A stretch of DNA of 64,000 bases from Amaranthus tricolor (Eukaryota; Streptophyta; Magnoliopsida; Caryophyllales; Amaranthaceae). The stretch is taken from assembly GCF_026212465.1 (NCBI RefSeq), contig NC_080055.1, forward strand, positions 16,425,679 through 16,489,678. The letters are read 5' to 3'. A program made the position numbers and the translations under genes. Each line of letters starts with the position of its first letter. The stretch's first letter is position 1. Below the pieces are notes generated by a model. The model was given only the letters and a program-made list of their open reading frames with translations, had not been told where the DNA came from and did not search any database. Shown in pieces: positions 51,764 to 64,000 of the stretch.

Positions 51764-53305
51764 GGAGATCTACATGTTAGGCATTGTCTTAACGTTATGC
51801 ATATAGAGAAAATTGTATGCGATGCCATACTCGGGACTCTCATGAACATTACGGGTAAGACAAAGAATGTTAGGGCCGTGCGAGATTGGTTTGAATGTAA
51901 GGGTCTTCGTCCGGAGTTGTGGGCACATGTTAAGGTGAGTAAGAAAAGAAATAGAGCTGATGAAGTTGGTGGCATTAAGAAGAAGATGAGTAATGACAAA
52001 GTTTATTTGCCTCCAGCCTTCTACACATTGTCCAAAGCAGAGAAGCGGACATTTTGTGTGTGTTTGTATGGCATTAAGGTTCCGTCTAGGTACTCATCCA
52101 ACATGAAGAGATTTGTGAGCCTAAATGGTGAGCTGAAGTTGGGAAGCATGAAATCTCACGATTGCCATGTAATGATGCAAGTGTTCTTACCAATTCCAAT
52201 CCGTGGAATACTGCCAAAACATGTGAGATATGCTATTACCGAGCTACGTTCGTTCTTCAACACAATTTGTAGTAAAGTTCTTAATCCCTTTAAACTTGAT
52301 GCACTTCAACTCGACGTGATTGTAACTTTATGCAAGTTTGAGATGTATTTTCCACCTTCTTTCTTTGACATAATGGTTCATCTTATTGTCCACCTCGTTC
52401 GTGAGATCAAGCTTTTGGGTCCAGTTTTTTTAAGGTGGTGTTATACTTTTGAAAGACACATGTGTGTTTTACAAAACAAGGTGAGGAATCCAGCACAACC
52501 CGAGGGGAGTATGATTCAAGGCACTATGAGTGATGAGATTAGTAACTTTATAGCCGAGTATTTGGCCATGGCAAAGCCTATTGGACTTCCCACCTCCAGA
52601 CATGAAGGAAGGCTTGAGGGAAAAGGAACAATTGGCTCCAAATCGGTCACACCTCCTCGAGAAAGCCTTCTACAAGCACACTAGTATGGGTTGCATTATA
52701 TTTCGAAAGTTCATCCTTTTTTGAGTGAACATTTTGATATATTGCGCGCAAAACATCCTTTTAAAGGGGATAGGGCATTGATGCAGTTGCATAACAAGAC
52801 GTTTATTAATTGGTTTCATAATCGAGTAATATGCGAAGAACTCAAGGGTGTATCCGAAATTGTTAAGCGGTTAGCTTTTGGTCCTTGTGATGATGTCAAC
52901 AAATATGAGGGTTACGATATCAATGGCTTCACATTTTGGACTGAGGGTAAAGACAAGAAGTCATCGTATCTACAGAATAGTGGGGTTTCTATTTTGGTGT
53001 CATCTACATTTTACGCGAGTGCGAAGGATCAAGCGCTGGTTGATGCTAAATTGGTATACTACGGGCAGGTACATGAAATATGGGAGCTTTGCTACTCTAC
53101 TTTCAATATTGGTCTTTTCAAATGTAAGTGGGTCGATAATAATCGACGATGCATAAAAAATGACGACCCTTGTGGATTCACTCTTGTAGACTTAGCTCAT
53201 TTGCGTGATAGTGAGGAGCCATTCATACTAGCCACACAAGCCAAGCAAGTATTCTACATTGTAGACCCGTCTGATAATAATTTGGTATACCCGTCTGATA
53301 AATAA
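51764..53305 (+). pseudogene. CACTA transposase C-terminal part, unit 2
   Basis: Copy of 28041-29582. Replacements seen are Asp to Asn (TKNVRAV), Lys to Glu (DWFECKG) and Arg to His (NWFHNRV). It has the same TAG after LLQAH and the same natural stop. Confidence 0.77.
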
Positions 53306-54457
53306 TGCCCACTTATTTGCTGCAGTTTTGCCTCTGACCACAGCAAATACTTCTCCTTATTTGCTGCGGTTTCGCCTCTGACCGTAGCAAATAATGTCCT
53401 TTTTTGCTGCGGTTTTTAACCGCAGCATTTAAAGTAGGACATTTGCTGCTATCACTATTGCTGGGGGCCAAAACCGCAGCAAATAATGGCCAAAAAACCG
53501 CAGCAAACGAGGTTTTTTCCACTAGTTTCTTTTAGGAGCCATTGTTTTCAATAATTCAACAAATTTCACTTCTACTCCCTCTCTAAGCACAACAATCACC
53601 AATTCCCAATTGAATCTCAACAATCACCACAATGTTACTCACCACTACTAATAATTCTCAAAAATATAATAACAATTATCAACAAAAAATTACAAAGATG
53701 AAAAAGAACAAGGTAGGAAATGGATTATACCACAATGTGTTGAAGATTTCCTCCAAATAAGTTGTTGATGTTTGTTGTGACCCAAAAAGTTTCTTTGTTG
53801 ATAAATTTCAAAGCTATATCTTCAATTTTACCTAATGATTTATCAAACAAAAATCCCTAAATTTTCTAGGGTTAAGAAAAAATATGAAAAGTGGTTGAGT
53901 TTTTGATTTTTTTGTGGACTTTTTGTAGTTGGATTGTAGTTATACTTCTTGGAATGATGATTTTTAGGTAGGAATGAAGGAATGTGAGAAGCGTTTAAGT
54001 GAGGAAGAAGGATTTGAGAGAGAAGGAATGTTTGGGTTTGAAAAGGGAAGTGAAAGATTGAGGAAGATGATGGAATTTTTCGGGTATGCATAGGTGGGCA
54101 GCAGGTATTCCGCGGGCCGCGTAGTTCTATGTGTGGCGCGGAGCTGGGTCAGGAGGCTCTCCGCATGCCGCGGAGATTTGGGCGAGGCGCGGAGTTGGGT
54201 CTGTCTACCTTCAAATTTATTCTTCACTTTTTTTTTATTTAATTTTTTTAATAATAACATACCCTATATTCGAAAGGTCTCCTAGCTAGCTCCAATGCAT
54301 CAGTTACCTGTAAAAAAGAAAATAAAATAAAATGTCTAATATAAAGAAAATCAAACTAAACAAAATAATGAAAATTAACACAAATATAAACTCGGGATGC
54401 CTCCCGAGAAGCTCCATATATTTAATGTCGTTGGCACGACTTAGTGCTTCCGATGCC

Positions 54458-55783
54458 TCAGTACACTGGATCCTCTAAGCTTTGTTCTTCCACGTCTTTT
54501 GGCTGAAAACCTTCATAGTATGGCTTCAATCTTTGCCAATTTACCTTGAAGATTTTAGAAGTTTCTTCACTTTGAATTTCCACAGCTCCATGTGGAAACA
54601 CTTTGACAACTATAAATTGTCCTATCCAACGGAACCTCAGCTTTCCTGGGAATAAACGAAGGCGGGATTGGAATAGAAGAACCTTTTGACCGACTTCAAA
54701 GGTCTTCCTACTTATCATCTTATCATGCCAAGCCTTAGTCTTTGCCTTGTAGATTTCAGCATTCTCATAAGCCTCATTTCTAATTTTTTCAAACTCTTGT
54801 AGCTGTAATTTTCTATGCAAATCGGACTTCTCTAAGCTCATGTTGACACACTTTATGGCCTAATACGCCTTATGTTCTAACTGAACAGGCAAGTGACAGG
54901 CTTTCCCGAAAACAAGACGGTATGGTGACATTCCAATCGGTGTAGGCTGTCCTGTATGCCCATAGTGTATCATCCAACCTTAAACGCCAATCTTTTCTAT
55001 TTGGATTGACCGTCTTTTCCAAGATGGACTTGGTTTCTCTATTTGATACTTCTATTTGCCCATTTGTTTGTGGATGGTAAGTGATGGATATCTTGTGTGT
55101 CACATGATATTTCTTTAATAAAGCCCCAATGGTTCGGTTGCAAAATTGAGTTTCCTTATCACTTATCAAACCTCTTGGAATTCCAAACCTAGAAAAGATG
55201 TTAACTTTGATAAAATCTGCAACAACTCTAGAATCATAAGTTTGGGTGGCCTTTGCTTCCACCCATTTCGAGACATAATACAACAGCTACTAATATATAA
55301 ATAAAACCAAAAGAGTTGGGAAATGGTCCCATAAAATCGATGCCTAAACCTCAATGATTTCGCTGTTAACCTAGGTCCGAAATGGCCTCCACAAGCATAT
55401 GAATGACAAAATTTTAAAATTGATATTACCTCACCATCAGGGATACATCTCCGTATGATTTGATCGGCACACTGTTTCCATAGGTATGGATCGTCCCAAA
55501 TGTAGTGTTTTGCTTCACTTCTTAGCTTGTCTTTTTGACATTTTGTGAAATATGTGGGAAACCTGCCAAAAAAAAGAAAATTTACAACATTAGCATACCA
55601 TGGATGATAAGCCTTGACTGTGAAGAGTTGCTCATTTGGAAATTCTTCACGACTGTTATATTTCAATAAGACATCTTTGTTTGAATTCATGCTTTCATGT
55701 GGTGTGATCCTGCTCAAATGATCTGCTACCAGGTTTTCTGTGCCTTTTTTGTCTTTTACCTCCAAATCAGACTCACTTAACAA
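54458..55783 (-). pseudogene. Athila pol RNase H end and integrase, unit 2
   Basis: I see no difference from 30735-32060 in the translated blocks; all breaks are shared. Confidence 0.77.
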
Positions 55784-55789
55784 AAGAAT

Positions 55790-56931
55790 TCATCTTCCTA
55801 ATCTTGGCTTTGCCTCTTTCTTTGTCATCAAGTGACGTAGGGCTGCATAGTCAGTATATACAATAACCTTTGTACCAAGCAAATAAGATCCAAACTTTTC
55901 TAATGAAAATACTACCACCAACAACTGTTTTTCAGTGGTTGAATAGTTGTGTTGAGCCTCATTCAAGGTCATTGACGCATAGTATATAGCATGTGGAATT
56001 CTTCTTATTCTTTGTCCTAGCACGACCCCAATAGCGTAGTCACTTGCGTTACACATAATCTCAAATGGAAGTGACCAAATTGGGGCTTGAATGATTGGAG
56101 CTGATATGAGTTTATTCTTTAGCGTATCAAACGCCTTCTTGCAACTTTCATCAAAAATGAACTTTACATCCTTTTGCAAAAACCTGCATAATGGAACTGC
56201 AATCTTGGAGAATCTTTCAGTAAATCTACGATAGAAACCTGCATGACCAAGAAAAGATCGCATTTCTCGAACATTAGTAAGATAGGGCAAAGATTGTATG
56301 ATGTCAATTTTTGCCTTATCTACCTCGAGACCCTTTGCAGACACTACATGACCTTGCACAATTCCTTGTTCAACCATAAAATGGCATTTTTCCGAGTTTA
56401 GCACGAGATTAGTGTCTATGCATCTCCTAAGTACTAACGCAAGATGATTCAAACGTTCATCAAATGTGTCTCCATGGATTGTAAAGTCATCCATGAAAAC
56501 TTGCACAAAGTTTTCTATAAATTCAGAAGATATACTCACCATATACCTTTGGAATGTAGTAGGTGCACTACAAAGTCAAAAAGGCATGCGCCTATAAGCA
56601 AATGTGCTGAATGGGCATGTGAATGTTGTCTTTTCTTGATCTTCTGAAGCAATAGGTACCTGCAAATAACCTGAATATCCATCTAAGAAAGAATAAAATG
56701 CGTGACTAGCAAGCCTTTCTAGCATTTGATCAATAAAAGGCAATAAAAAGTGGTCTTTCCTAGTCACCGCGTTTAGCATACGGTAATCAATGCATACACG
56801 CCATCCATTTTGGATGCGTATGGGAACCAACTCACCATTTTGGTTCTTCACTACAATAACACCAGTTTTCTTTGGCACAACTTGAGTAGGACTCACCCAT
56901 TCACCATCAGAAATTCGATAAATAATACCTG
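55790..56931 (-). pseudogene. Athila pol RT and RNase H, unit 2
   Basis: Copy of 32067-33208 with the same stops (56576-56578 and 55790-55792). It is cut by the SIRE LTR at the same base. Confidence 0.84.
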
Positions 56932-58133
56932 TGTTGGCCTCTTAGGTTTTGATGATGGCTTCACTTCTAAATAAACAAACATGTTTTAGAGATTGTATTG
57001 TAGGTGAATATCCGATTGTGTTAATCGTTGATGAAGCCTATGACTTTGTTCGTGGAAGCTGTACGTGTCTTGAATATCCAAGAAGTTGGACAATTGCTTT
57101 AGAAGTCAGCTTACTGTTCCTAGAGTAAACATTCTGACGAAAGTTATAGATGGAGACAGTACGTTGTTCCCCGCGATACAGGTCTGGAGAAGACATTGAC
57201 TAGAAGTTACGAAAATTATGTTTTCTTTTTTTTAGTTAATGTAAAAGATTAAAAGTTTAATTAGTTGCTTAATTAAATTAATTTATTAATTGGCAAAAAG
57301 TTTTTTTAAACGCCTAAAATGTGGAGAAGACTTATTCTTCATTTTGAATAAGTCTCCTTTCAAATTTGGACGGCTAAAACAAGATCTCCTATTTTTTAGG
57401 ATCTTGTTCTTTTTAACTCCTATGCTATTTTTAGCTTAAGGAAACTGATTTTATCTTTGAGCAAATGACAGCCGGTCATTTATTCTTTTGGCAATTCCAC
57501 TATCTTTGTTTTGAGAACGTGGATGATAGTGGGAGGTGTGCCTGAGGTAACTGCTGTCTATTCCCACTATAAATAGGAGGAACTTTGCTCAAACCGATTT
57601 CAATCCAAGAGTGTCCATTAAAAGGGAGATCATTTAAGAAAAATATTTTCTGTTTTTAAAAGCCAATTAATTTATTATATTTTTCTTAAGTAATTATTTT
57701 AATTTTTAATCTCTTGAGAATTGGCCTTGTAAGGGTTAATGAGTGTTTTGTTGTAATTAGACTTACGAAAAAGTCCAAGGGAATTGAAAAGAGAATCATG
57801 AGAATAGAGAAAGAGAAAGGGAGAATAGAGAAAGAGAATTAGGCCTAGAGAAGAGAAGCTTCAAGTGAAGCAAACTGTTTTATGTAATTGTATTTAATTG
57901 CCTAAAACATAGTGAGAATTTTGAAATCCCAGGGGGTCGTGGTTTTCCTTCTTATTAGGCCAAGAAGGTTTCCACGTAAAATCTTTGTCTCCTTTTTATC
58001 TTTTGCTTTTTACGTTTAAGCTTTATTTTGTTTGTTAAAATTCCGCAAATTAGAAGAAAAACGAAGTAAAGTTAGATACACAACAATTCACCCCCCTTCT
58101 TGTTGCATTCGACCATCTTCGTGTATTTCAACA
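56932..58133 (+). repeat. SIRE 5' LTR, unit 2
   Basis: 1202 bp with a TATA box at 57568-57575 and the same U3 inverted repeats (57323-57532). One C/T change from unit 1 (acgttgttc, about 57166). The PBS TGGTATCAGAGC is at 58136-58147. Confidence 0.8.
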
Positions 58134-58202
58134 ATTGGTATCAGAGCCCTGTTCTTCATTTAATCAGAAAACCCTGAGAGTAGTATCCTGTTCCCTAGCA
58201 AG

Positions 58203-59940
58203 ATGTTGAAGATGAACGAACGCATGGAAGAAGGGTACTCTACGAAAAGGCCACCCATGTTTGATGGGAAATTTTATACTTACTGGAAAAATAGAATGAA
58301 AATCTTCATAAAGGTCGAAAACTATCAAGTTTGGAGAGTCATTGAAATTGGAGACTTTGAGGTGACGACCATCAACTCCAACAATGAAGCTGTTCCAAAA
58401 CCAATCACTGAATATGAAAAGGAAGATTTTCAAAAAGATGGAGATGAACGCTCTTGCTATCAAATTACTTCACTGTGGTCTTGGACCAAATGAACACAAT
58501 CGCATAATGGGGTGTAAAACTACCAAGCAAATTTGGGATCTGCTGGAAGTTACCCATGAAGGTACCAGTGAAGTGAAGCGATGCAAGATTGACCTCCTAA
58601 TGTCAAAATATGAAAGGTTTGTTATGGAACCTAAGGAAAACATCCAAGAGATGTTTACCAGGTTCACTAACATTACAAACGAACTTGTCTCTCTTGGTAA
58701 GATCATTCCTGTTGATGAACAAGTAAGGAAAATACTGAGAAGTCTTCCACAAGATGAACGTTGGAGAGCCAAGGTCACAGCCATCCAGGAGTCCAAAGAT
58801 TTCACCAAGTTCAATTTGGAAGAGCTGGCTGGTTCACTCATGACACACGAACTGCATTTGGGAACAGCTGACAGTTCCCGAAACAAAGGACTGGCTCTGG
58901 CAGCAGATGATAGTGAAGAATCAGAAGCTGGTGAAGAGGAAGCTGCTATGTTGGCACGTAAATTCAAAAAATTCTTCAGGAACAACAAATATGGAAATCA
59001 AAGAAATTATAAGGAAAGAGGAACTGCTAACTTGAAGACAAATTTTGAATGTCACAAATGCAAAAGTACTGATCACTTCATCAAGGATTGCCCTCTATGG
59101 AAGAATGAAAAAGGCAAAGGGAAGACAAGGGAAGCTGGAAGAATACCTAGGAAAGGAAACTTCAGAACAGATTTTCGTAAAGCAATGATTGCAGCTTGGG
59201 GTGATACGGAAAGCGAAGCTGAAACTGAAGTTCCAAAAGAGGAAGAAACAGCAAATCTATGTCTCATGGCATCTCATGAAGAGACTAAGGAAAAAGAGGT
59301 AATGTCTTCTAGTTCTTCTCCTAAACATCTATTCAGTTTAAGTAAGGATAAATTAATTAAGTTATTTTTGGAAACACAAGAGAAGTTGGAAGAAAAAACA
59401 GCTAAGTGTCTCCAAATTGAGAAAGACCTTAAGTTAAGTAAAGATCACATCTCATACTTGAATACTTTTAGGATCGATGTGCAAAGTAGATTTTTTGATT
59501 TTTTAGATAAGAATGTTATTTTAAAAGAGCAATTGGAGAAATTAAAGCAGGTTTTTATTATTCTTAACATTGAAATAAATCAAAACAAATTGCTAGGATT
59601 AAAATGGGATGAAAATGATAAATCCACTTATGTGTTTAGCATGGAATTTCAAGAAATGAAATTAAAATTAGAATCATGTGAAAGGGAAAATAAGTATCTA
59701 AAAGATCAACTTAATTTAAAAGGAAAAGGGAAAATCAATGAAGTTCCCAAATGGATTCTAAATGCTAAACCGAAAGGTAAAGAAGGTCTAGGTTATGTTA
59801 AAAATGATAAAAAGAAAAAGGTCTATGTTGATCTCCCTAGTAATAAAATCTGTTCCTTTTGTGGCAAGATTGGACACCTAAAATATCAATGTGTAAAAAG
59901 GGAACAGCACAACAAAGCAAATAAAATTCATGTTGAATAG
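58203..59940 (+). pseudogene. SIRE gag, unit 2, frameshifted
   Basis: It has the same start as unit 1. One extra A in an A run (58432-58436, five A where unit 1 has four) shifts the frame after about 78 codons. The rest of gag, with both CCHC knuckles, is open in the shifted frame up to 59940. One upstream replacement, Ala to Val (aaggtcgaa), is also seen. So unit 1 has the better gag. Confidence 0.87.
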
Positions 59941-60024
59941 TTATGGATTAAGAAATATGATTCATGTGTAATCAACAAGGAACCCAAGGAGAACTGGGTT
60001 CCTGATCCTAACGCTTAATTTGCT

Positions 60025-62361
60025 TTGCAGGCTCAAGTGAGGGGGAACAACTCATGGTATCTCGACAGTGGGTGTTCCAAGCACATGACGGGTGATAAAT
60101 CTAAATTTCTCTCACTTGATGCATATGATGGGGGAATTGTAACCTTCGGTGATAATATGAAGGGTGAGATAATCGCTAGAGGAAAAGTTGGAAGGACAAG
60201 TTCCCATGCCATTGACAATGTATTTTTAGTCGAGAATTTAAAACACAATCTTTTAAGTATTTCTCAATTTTGTGACAAAGGTAACTCTGTTAAGTTTACT
60301 TCTGAAAGATGCATAATTTCTAGGAACAACACAGGAGACCCTGTGCTTGAGGGAACCAGAAAAGGGAACACTTATGTTGTGGACCTGAACACTGTTCCCA
60401 AAACCAGTCTAACATGTTTAAGTGTTATAGAAGAAGATCCACTTCTTTGGCACAAACGTCTAGGTCATGCTAGCTATTCATTAATCAACACTTTAAGATC
60501 AAAAGACCTAGTAAGAGGACTACCAGCAATTAAATTCCTCAAAAATGAAATTTGTGATCCTTGTGCTAAAGGAAAACAAGTGTGGTCATCTTTTAAATCA
60601 AAGTACTTGGTAACTACATCTAGACCATTAGAATTAATTCATATGGATCTATGTGGACCTATGAGAACACAAAGCCGTAGTAACAAAAGATATGTGTTTG
60701 TCATAGTTGATGACTATAGTAGATTTACGTGGACCCTATTTTTAGTAAGCAAAGATGAAGCATTTGATGAATTTGTTTCTTTTGCTAATAAAACACAAAA
60801 ATCTACCAATAATCTAATTGTTCACATAAGATCAGATCATGGCAAAGAATTTGAAAATTCAAACTTTATGAATTATTGCAATGAACATGGTATAAATCAC
60901 AATTTTTCCGCTCCTAGAACACCACAACAAAATGGAGTGGTAGAAAGGAAAAATAGAACCCTAGAAGAAATGGCTAGAACTATGTTGATTGCCAGTGGTC
61001 TACCTAGAAATTTTTGGGCCGAAGCCGTCAATACTGCATGCTATATCTTGAACCGTGTGTTAATAAGACCAATCACTTCTAAGACACCCTATGAATTGCT
61101 CAAAGGTGTCAAACCCAATATTTCCTATTTTCGTGTGTTTGGATGCAAATGTTTTGTTCATGTGAATGGAAAAAGAAATATAGGTAAATTTGATGAAAGA
61201 AGTGATGAAGCAGTGTTTCTTGGTTATTCATCACTTAGCAAAGCTTACAGAGTTTACAATAAGAGAACAATGTGCGTGGAGGAATCTATTCACATAATTT
61301 TTAATGAAACTAACTTTTCAACAAGTGAACAGGAAACAAATAATATTAAAATAGGTCTTGCAAATTTAGAAGATGATGATGAAGGAGTTAAAATGCAAGA
61401 TCTAGGAACAGCAGGTGAACAGCCAATACAAGAAGAGGTAGGAGAAACTGACCAAATCCAGGAACTGCCAGCACAACATGACCAGCGGACTGTTCCCAAT
61501 CCAGCTGTTCCCGTAGATGACCAAGATGATCTAGTAGCTGAACAAAATGCAAATCAAGATGCTGAATCAGAACATGCTACTGTTCCATCCAGAGAATTTG
61601 TGCCTAAACCTTGGAAATACCAAAGTTATCATCCTCTTGATCTGATTATAAGTGATATGAATAAGGGAACACAAACTAGATCTCAACTGAGAAACTTTTG
61701 TGCACACTTTGCGTTCCTATCATCACTTGAACCCAAAAATCACGAAGAAGCTCTAAAGGATTCCGAATGGATAGTAGCCATGCAAGATGAATTAAATGAA
61801 TTTGAAAGAAATAAAGTGTGGCACTTAGAACCCAAACCAAAAGGCAAGAAGGTAATTTGTTTGAAATGGGTATTTCGGAATAAGCTAGATGAGCATGGAA
61901 TAATTGTAAGAAACAAGGCAAGACTCGTGGTCAAAGGGTACAATCAACAAGAAGGTATTGATTACACTGAGACATTTGCACCGGTAGCAAGGTTAGAGGC
62001 TATTAGAATTTTAATTTCTTTTGCTGCTTTTATGAACTTTAAGTTATATCAAATGGATGTGAAATGTGCTTTCTTAAATGGATTTCTTGCTGAAGAAGTG
62101 TTTGTTGAACAACTTCCAGGTTTTGAGAATGCCTCTTGTCTTGATCATGTCTACAAGCTTGATAAAGCTCTTTATGGGTTGAAACAAGCTCCAAGGCAAT
62201 GGTATGAAAGACTATCAAAGTTTTTGATTCGAAATGACTTTGTAAGAGGGAAAATTGATAAGACCTTATTCTTTAAGAACAAAGGTTATGATATTTTAGT
62301 TGTTCAAATTTATGTTGATGATATTATTTTTGGTGCTACCAATGATTTGTTATGTAAATAA
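60025..62361 (+). pseudogene. SIRE pol: protease, integrase, RT, unit 2
   Basis: Copy of 36301-38637 with one replacement (Asp to Asn, tttttaatg near 61302). Same end at a TAA after YVDD. Confidence 0.84.
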
Positions 62362-63254
62362 TTTGCCAACCTTATGGCACAGAATTTGAAATGAGCATGA
62401 TGGGAGAATTAAATTTCTTTCTTGGTTTGCAAATTAAACAAACTTAAAATGGTATTTTTATTCATCAACAAAAATACATCAAAGAACTTCTTAAGAAATA
62501 TGGACTAAACAATGCTAAAACCAACCATACACCCATGGCTACAAATGTTAGATTAGATGAAGACCAAAATGGAACTAATATAGATCAAACTATGTATAGA
62601 GGTATGATAGGTTCTTTATTGTATCTAACTGCTAGTAGACCTGATATTGCTTTTAGTGTTGGTTTATGTGCTAGATTTCAATCAAATCCTAAAGAATCAC
62701 ACCTCACTGCAGTAAAAAGGATTTTGAGATATTTAAAGGGAACAGACGACTTGTCCCTATTTTATCCTAAAAGTGATGTCTATGATTTAAAAGGTTTTAG
62801 TGATGCAGATTATGCAGGTGATCTAGTCAATAGAAAAAGTACATCAGGTATGGTACAATTTCTTGGGTCATGTTTAGTTTCATAGAGTTCCAAGAAACAA
62901 AACACTGTTGCATTATCCACTGCAGAAGCCGAATACGTAGCAGCAGCAGCTTGCTGTTCCCAAATGCTTTGGATAAAACAGCAACTAAGAGATTTTGGTA
63001 TTAAGGTTGAATGTATTCCTATTTATTGTGATAATACCAGTGCCATATGTATATCTAAAGATCCAGTGCATCATTCACGAGCTAAACATATACATATTAG
63101 ACATCATTTTCTGAAGGATAACGTGGAACACAAAAACATTGTATTAAAGCATGTCAATACTAATGAACAACTTGCAGATATTCTGACCAAACCGCTTCCA
63201 AGGGAACAATATGAGAAGATGAGATTGGAACTTGGTATGATCAAGCTCCGCTAA
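62362..63254 (+). pseudogene. SIRE pol: RT end and RNase H, unit 2
   Basis: Copy of 38638-39530 with the same frameshift and stops (62445 and 62883). Confidence 0.82.
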
Positions 63255-63802
63255 AGTTGGTTGCATAAAATTCCCAATGAAGCATCATAAAAAAAGAGGG
63301 TCAGGAATCAACCTCAATATTTTGATTGAGAATCAATTATTGCATGGATTAGGTAAACACGTAATAAATTTTGTACTATGAATATTCTCTTGTTTGCATG
63401 TTGTTAATTTGATCAGACCAAAGCAATATGTTCGTTATTTTCTTTATAATATTTCATAATATCATAATTCATATTTTTAAATTACTTTATTTTGATTTCG
63501 TATTTTATTTTGATATCATAAATTATATTATCATATTGTTTGAAAAATGTTTAGCCATTTTAAACTTAAATAAATAAAAATTTTAAGGGAAACGGTTTAA
63601 TCCAAAATTCAATCCCAACTCCACTCAATCCTTCCATATCAAAAGCCATGATGAATGGCATTGATGAGATGGGACGTGAGGTAACCGTCAGCCATCTTTA
63701 AAAAGCCCTACCACATCAAATCACTCAAACTATCATCTTCCCTTTTCAAAACCGTCTCAAGAAACCGTTCTTCTTCTTCTCTCAACCTTTCAAAATTCAA
63801 AC
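63255..63802 (+). other. SIRE spacer before post-pol ORF, unit 2
   Basis: Copy of 39531-40078 with the same TATA-like and CT-rich leader. No gene. Confidence 0.4.
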
Positions 63803-64000
63803 ATGAAAACACCAAAATCAAGCAAGAAAACTTCTAAATCAGGAAAGAAAGCCTCTACATCCCACCAAAACATCCAGCCAAAACCCTTAAAAATTGTTCA
63901 TCCACCCCCATTACTGAACGCTTCACCATCACCATCCCAAGAAACTACTGAAAATGTTGGAACAAAACGAAAAATATTCTCACCAAAAGGTGAATCATCC
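63803..64000 (+). CDS. SIRE post-pol ORF, unit 2, first 66 codons only
   Basis: Copy of the Lys/Ser/Pro-rich start at 40079. The window ends inside it, so the domain itself is not seen here. Confidence 0.6.
   Translation, partial: MKTPKSSKKTSKSGKKASTSHQNIQPKPLKIVHPPPLLNASPSPSQETTENVGTKRKIFSPKGESS

Larger units (their letters stand above)
48766..53527 (+). mobile_element. CACTA transposon, unit 2 copy
   Basis: Same termini, same altered last base and same flanking tct (48763-48765, 53528-53530). Subterminal repeats lie at about 48779-49007 and 53313-53523. Confidence 0.88.
45529..56931 (-). mobile_element. Athila-like element, unit 2 copy
   Basis: Same order and truncation as 21820-33208, interrupted by the CACTA copy (48766-53527) and by the SIRE LTR at 56932. 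The spacer between pol and CACTA (53531-54457) repeats the hairpin and splice signals. Confidence 0.8.
41475..64000. repeat. Unit 2 of the tandem duplication (runs off the window)
   Basis: It repeats 17765-40276 in order and orientation. Its end is not seen. Confidence 0.95.
56932..64000 (+). mobile_element. SIRE/Maximus-type element, unit 2, running off the window
   Basis: Copy of 33209-40276. It continues past the window end, so its 3' LTR may exist there. Confidence 0.85.

Overview
This window is plant nuclear DNA, most likely from a eudicot. It is AT-rich, has GT-AG introns in its gene-like parts, and almost every recognisable coding sequence belongs to a plant transposable element. The dispersed repeat with the palindrome GTCTCATGGTGAGAC and the Retand-like Tat element would fit Caryophyllales, but that is a weak guess. 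I see no convincing host gene, tRNA, rRNA or CRISPR array.

Layout. Positions 1-1103 hold a short Tourist-like MITE and unassigned intergenic DNA. Positions 1104-13834 are a complete, young Ty3/gypsy Tat-lineage LTR retrotransposon on the minus strand. It has a 5-bp target duplication (actta), LTRs of 692/693 bp, PBS, PPT and a gag-pol frame broken by one nonsense codon. Between pol and the 3' LTR it carries a second gene on the opposite strand. That gene has its own TATA box and four predicted exons, and arrays of a GGGTCCGACTTATCGA motif flank it. Positions 14728-18378 are a Mutator-like DNA element with a 9-bp target duplication (tattatata). Its cargo is a plant-mobile-domain (PMD/MAIN-like) gene, and palindromic AAACCGCCAC...GTGGCGGTTT arrays lie inside both ends.

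From 17765 to 41474 runs a 23,710-bp block that is repeated head to tail from 41475 to the window edge at about 99.9% identity. Each unit contains the right end of the MULE, MITE-rich spacer, and a minus-strand Athila-like Ty3/gypsy element with its 3' LTR, an Athila ORF1-type gene and a decayed pol. A CACTA transposon with a decayed TNP2 transposase sits inside that Athila, and a plus-strand SIRE/Maximus-type Ty1/copia element is inserted in the Athila pol. The SIRE has a 5' LTR, PBS, gag, pol and an extra post-pol ORF. The duplication joint runs directly from the SIRE post-pol ORF into the last exon of the PMD gene.

History and interplay. The nesting order is Athila first, then CACTA and SIRE as independent insertions, then decay by nonsense mutations, and last the tandem duplication. 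The Tat element is young but lies outside the duplicated block, so its timing relative to the duplication is unknown. After duplication the units diverged at about 14 substitutions, nearly all transitions, and a few indels. Unit 1 lost frame in the Athila ORF1 gene and unit 2 lost frame in the SIRE gag. Four unrelated elements in this window each carry an accessory gene of the PMD / putative-plant-transposon kind. That recurring cargo, and the spliced antisense gene in the Tat element, are the most interesting biology here.
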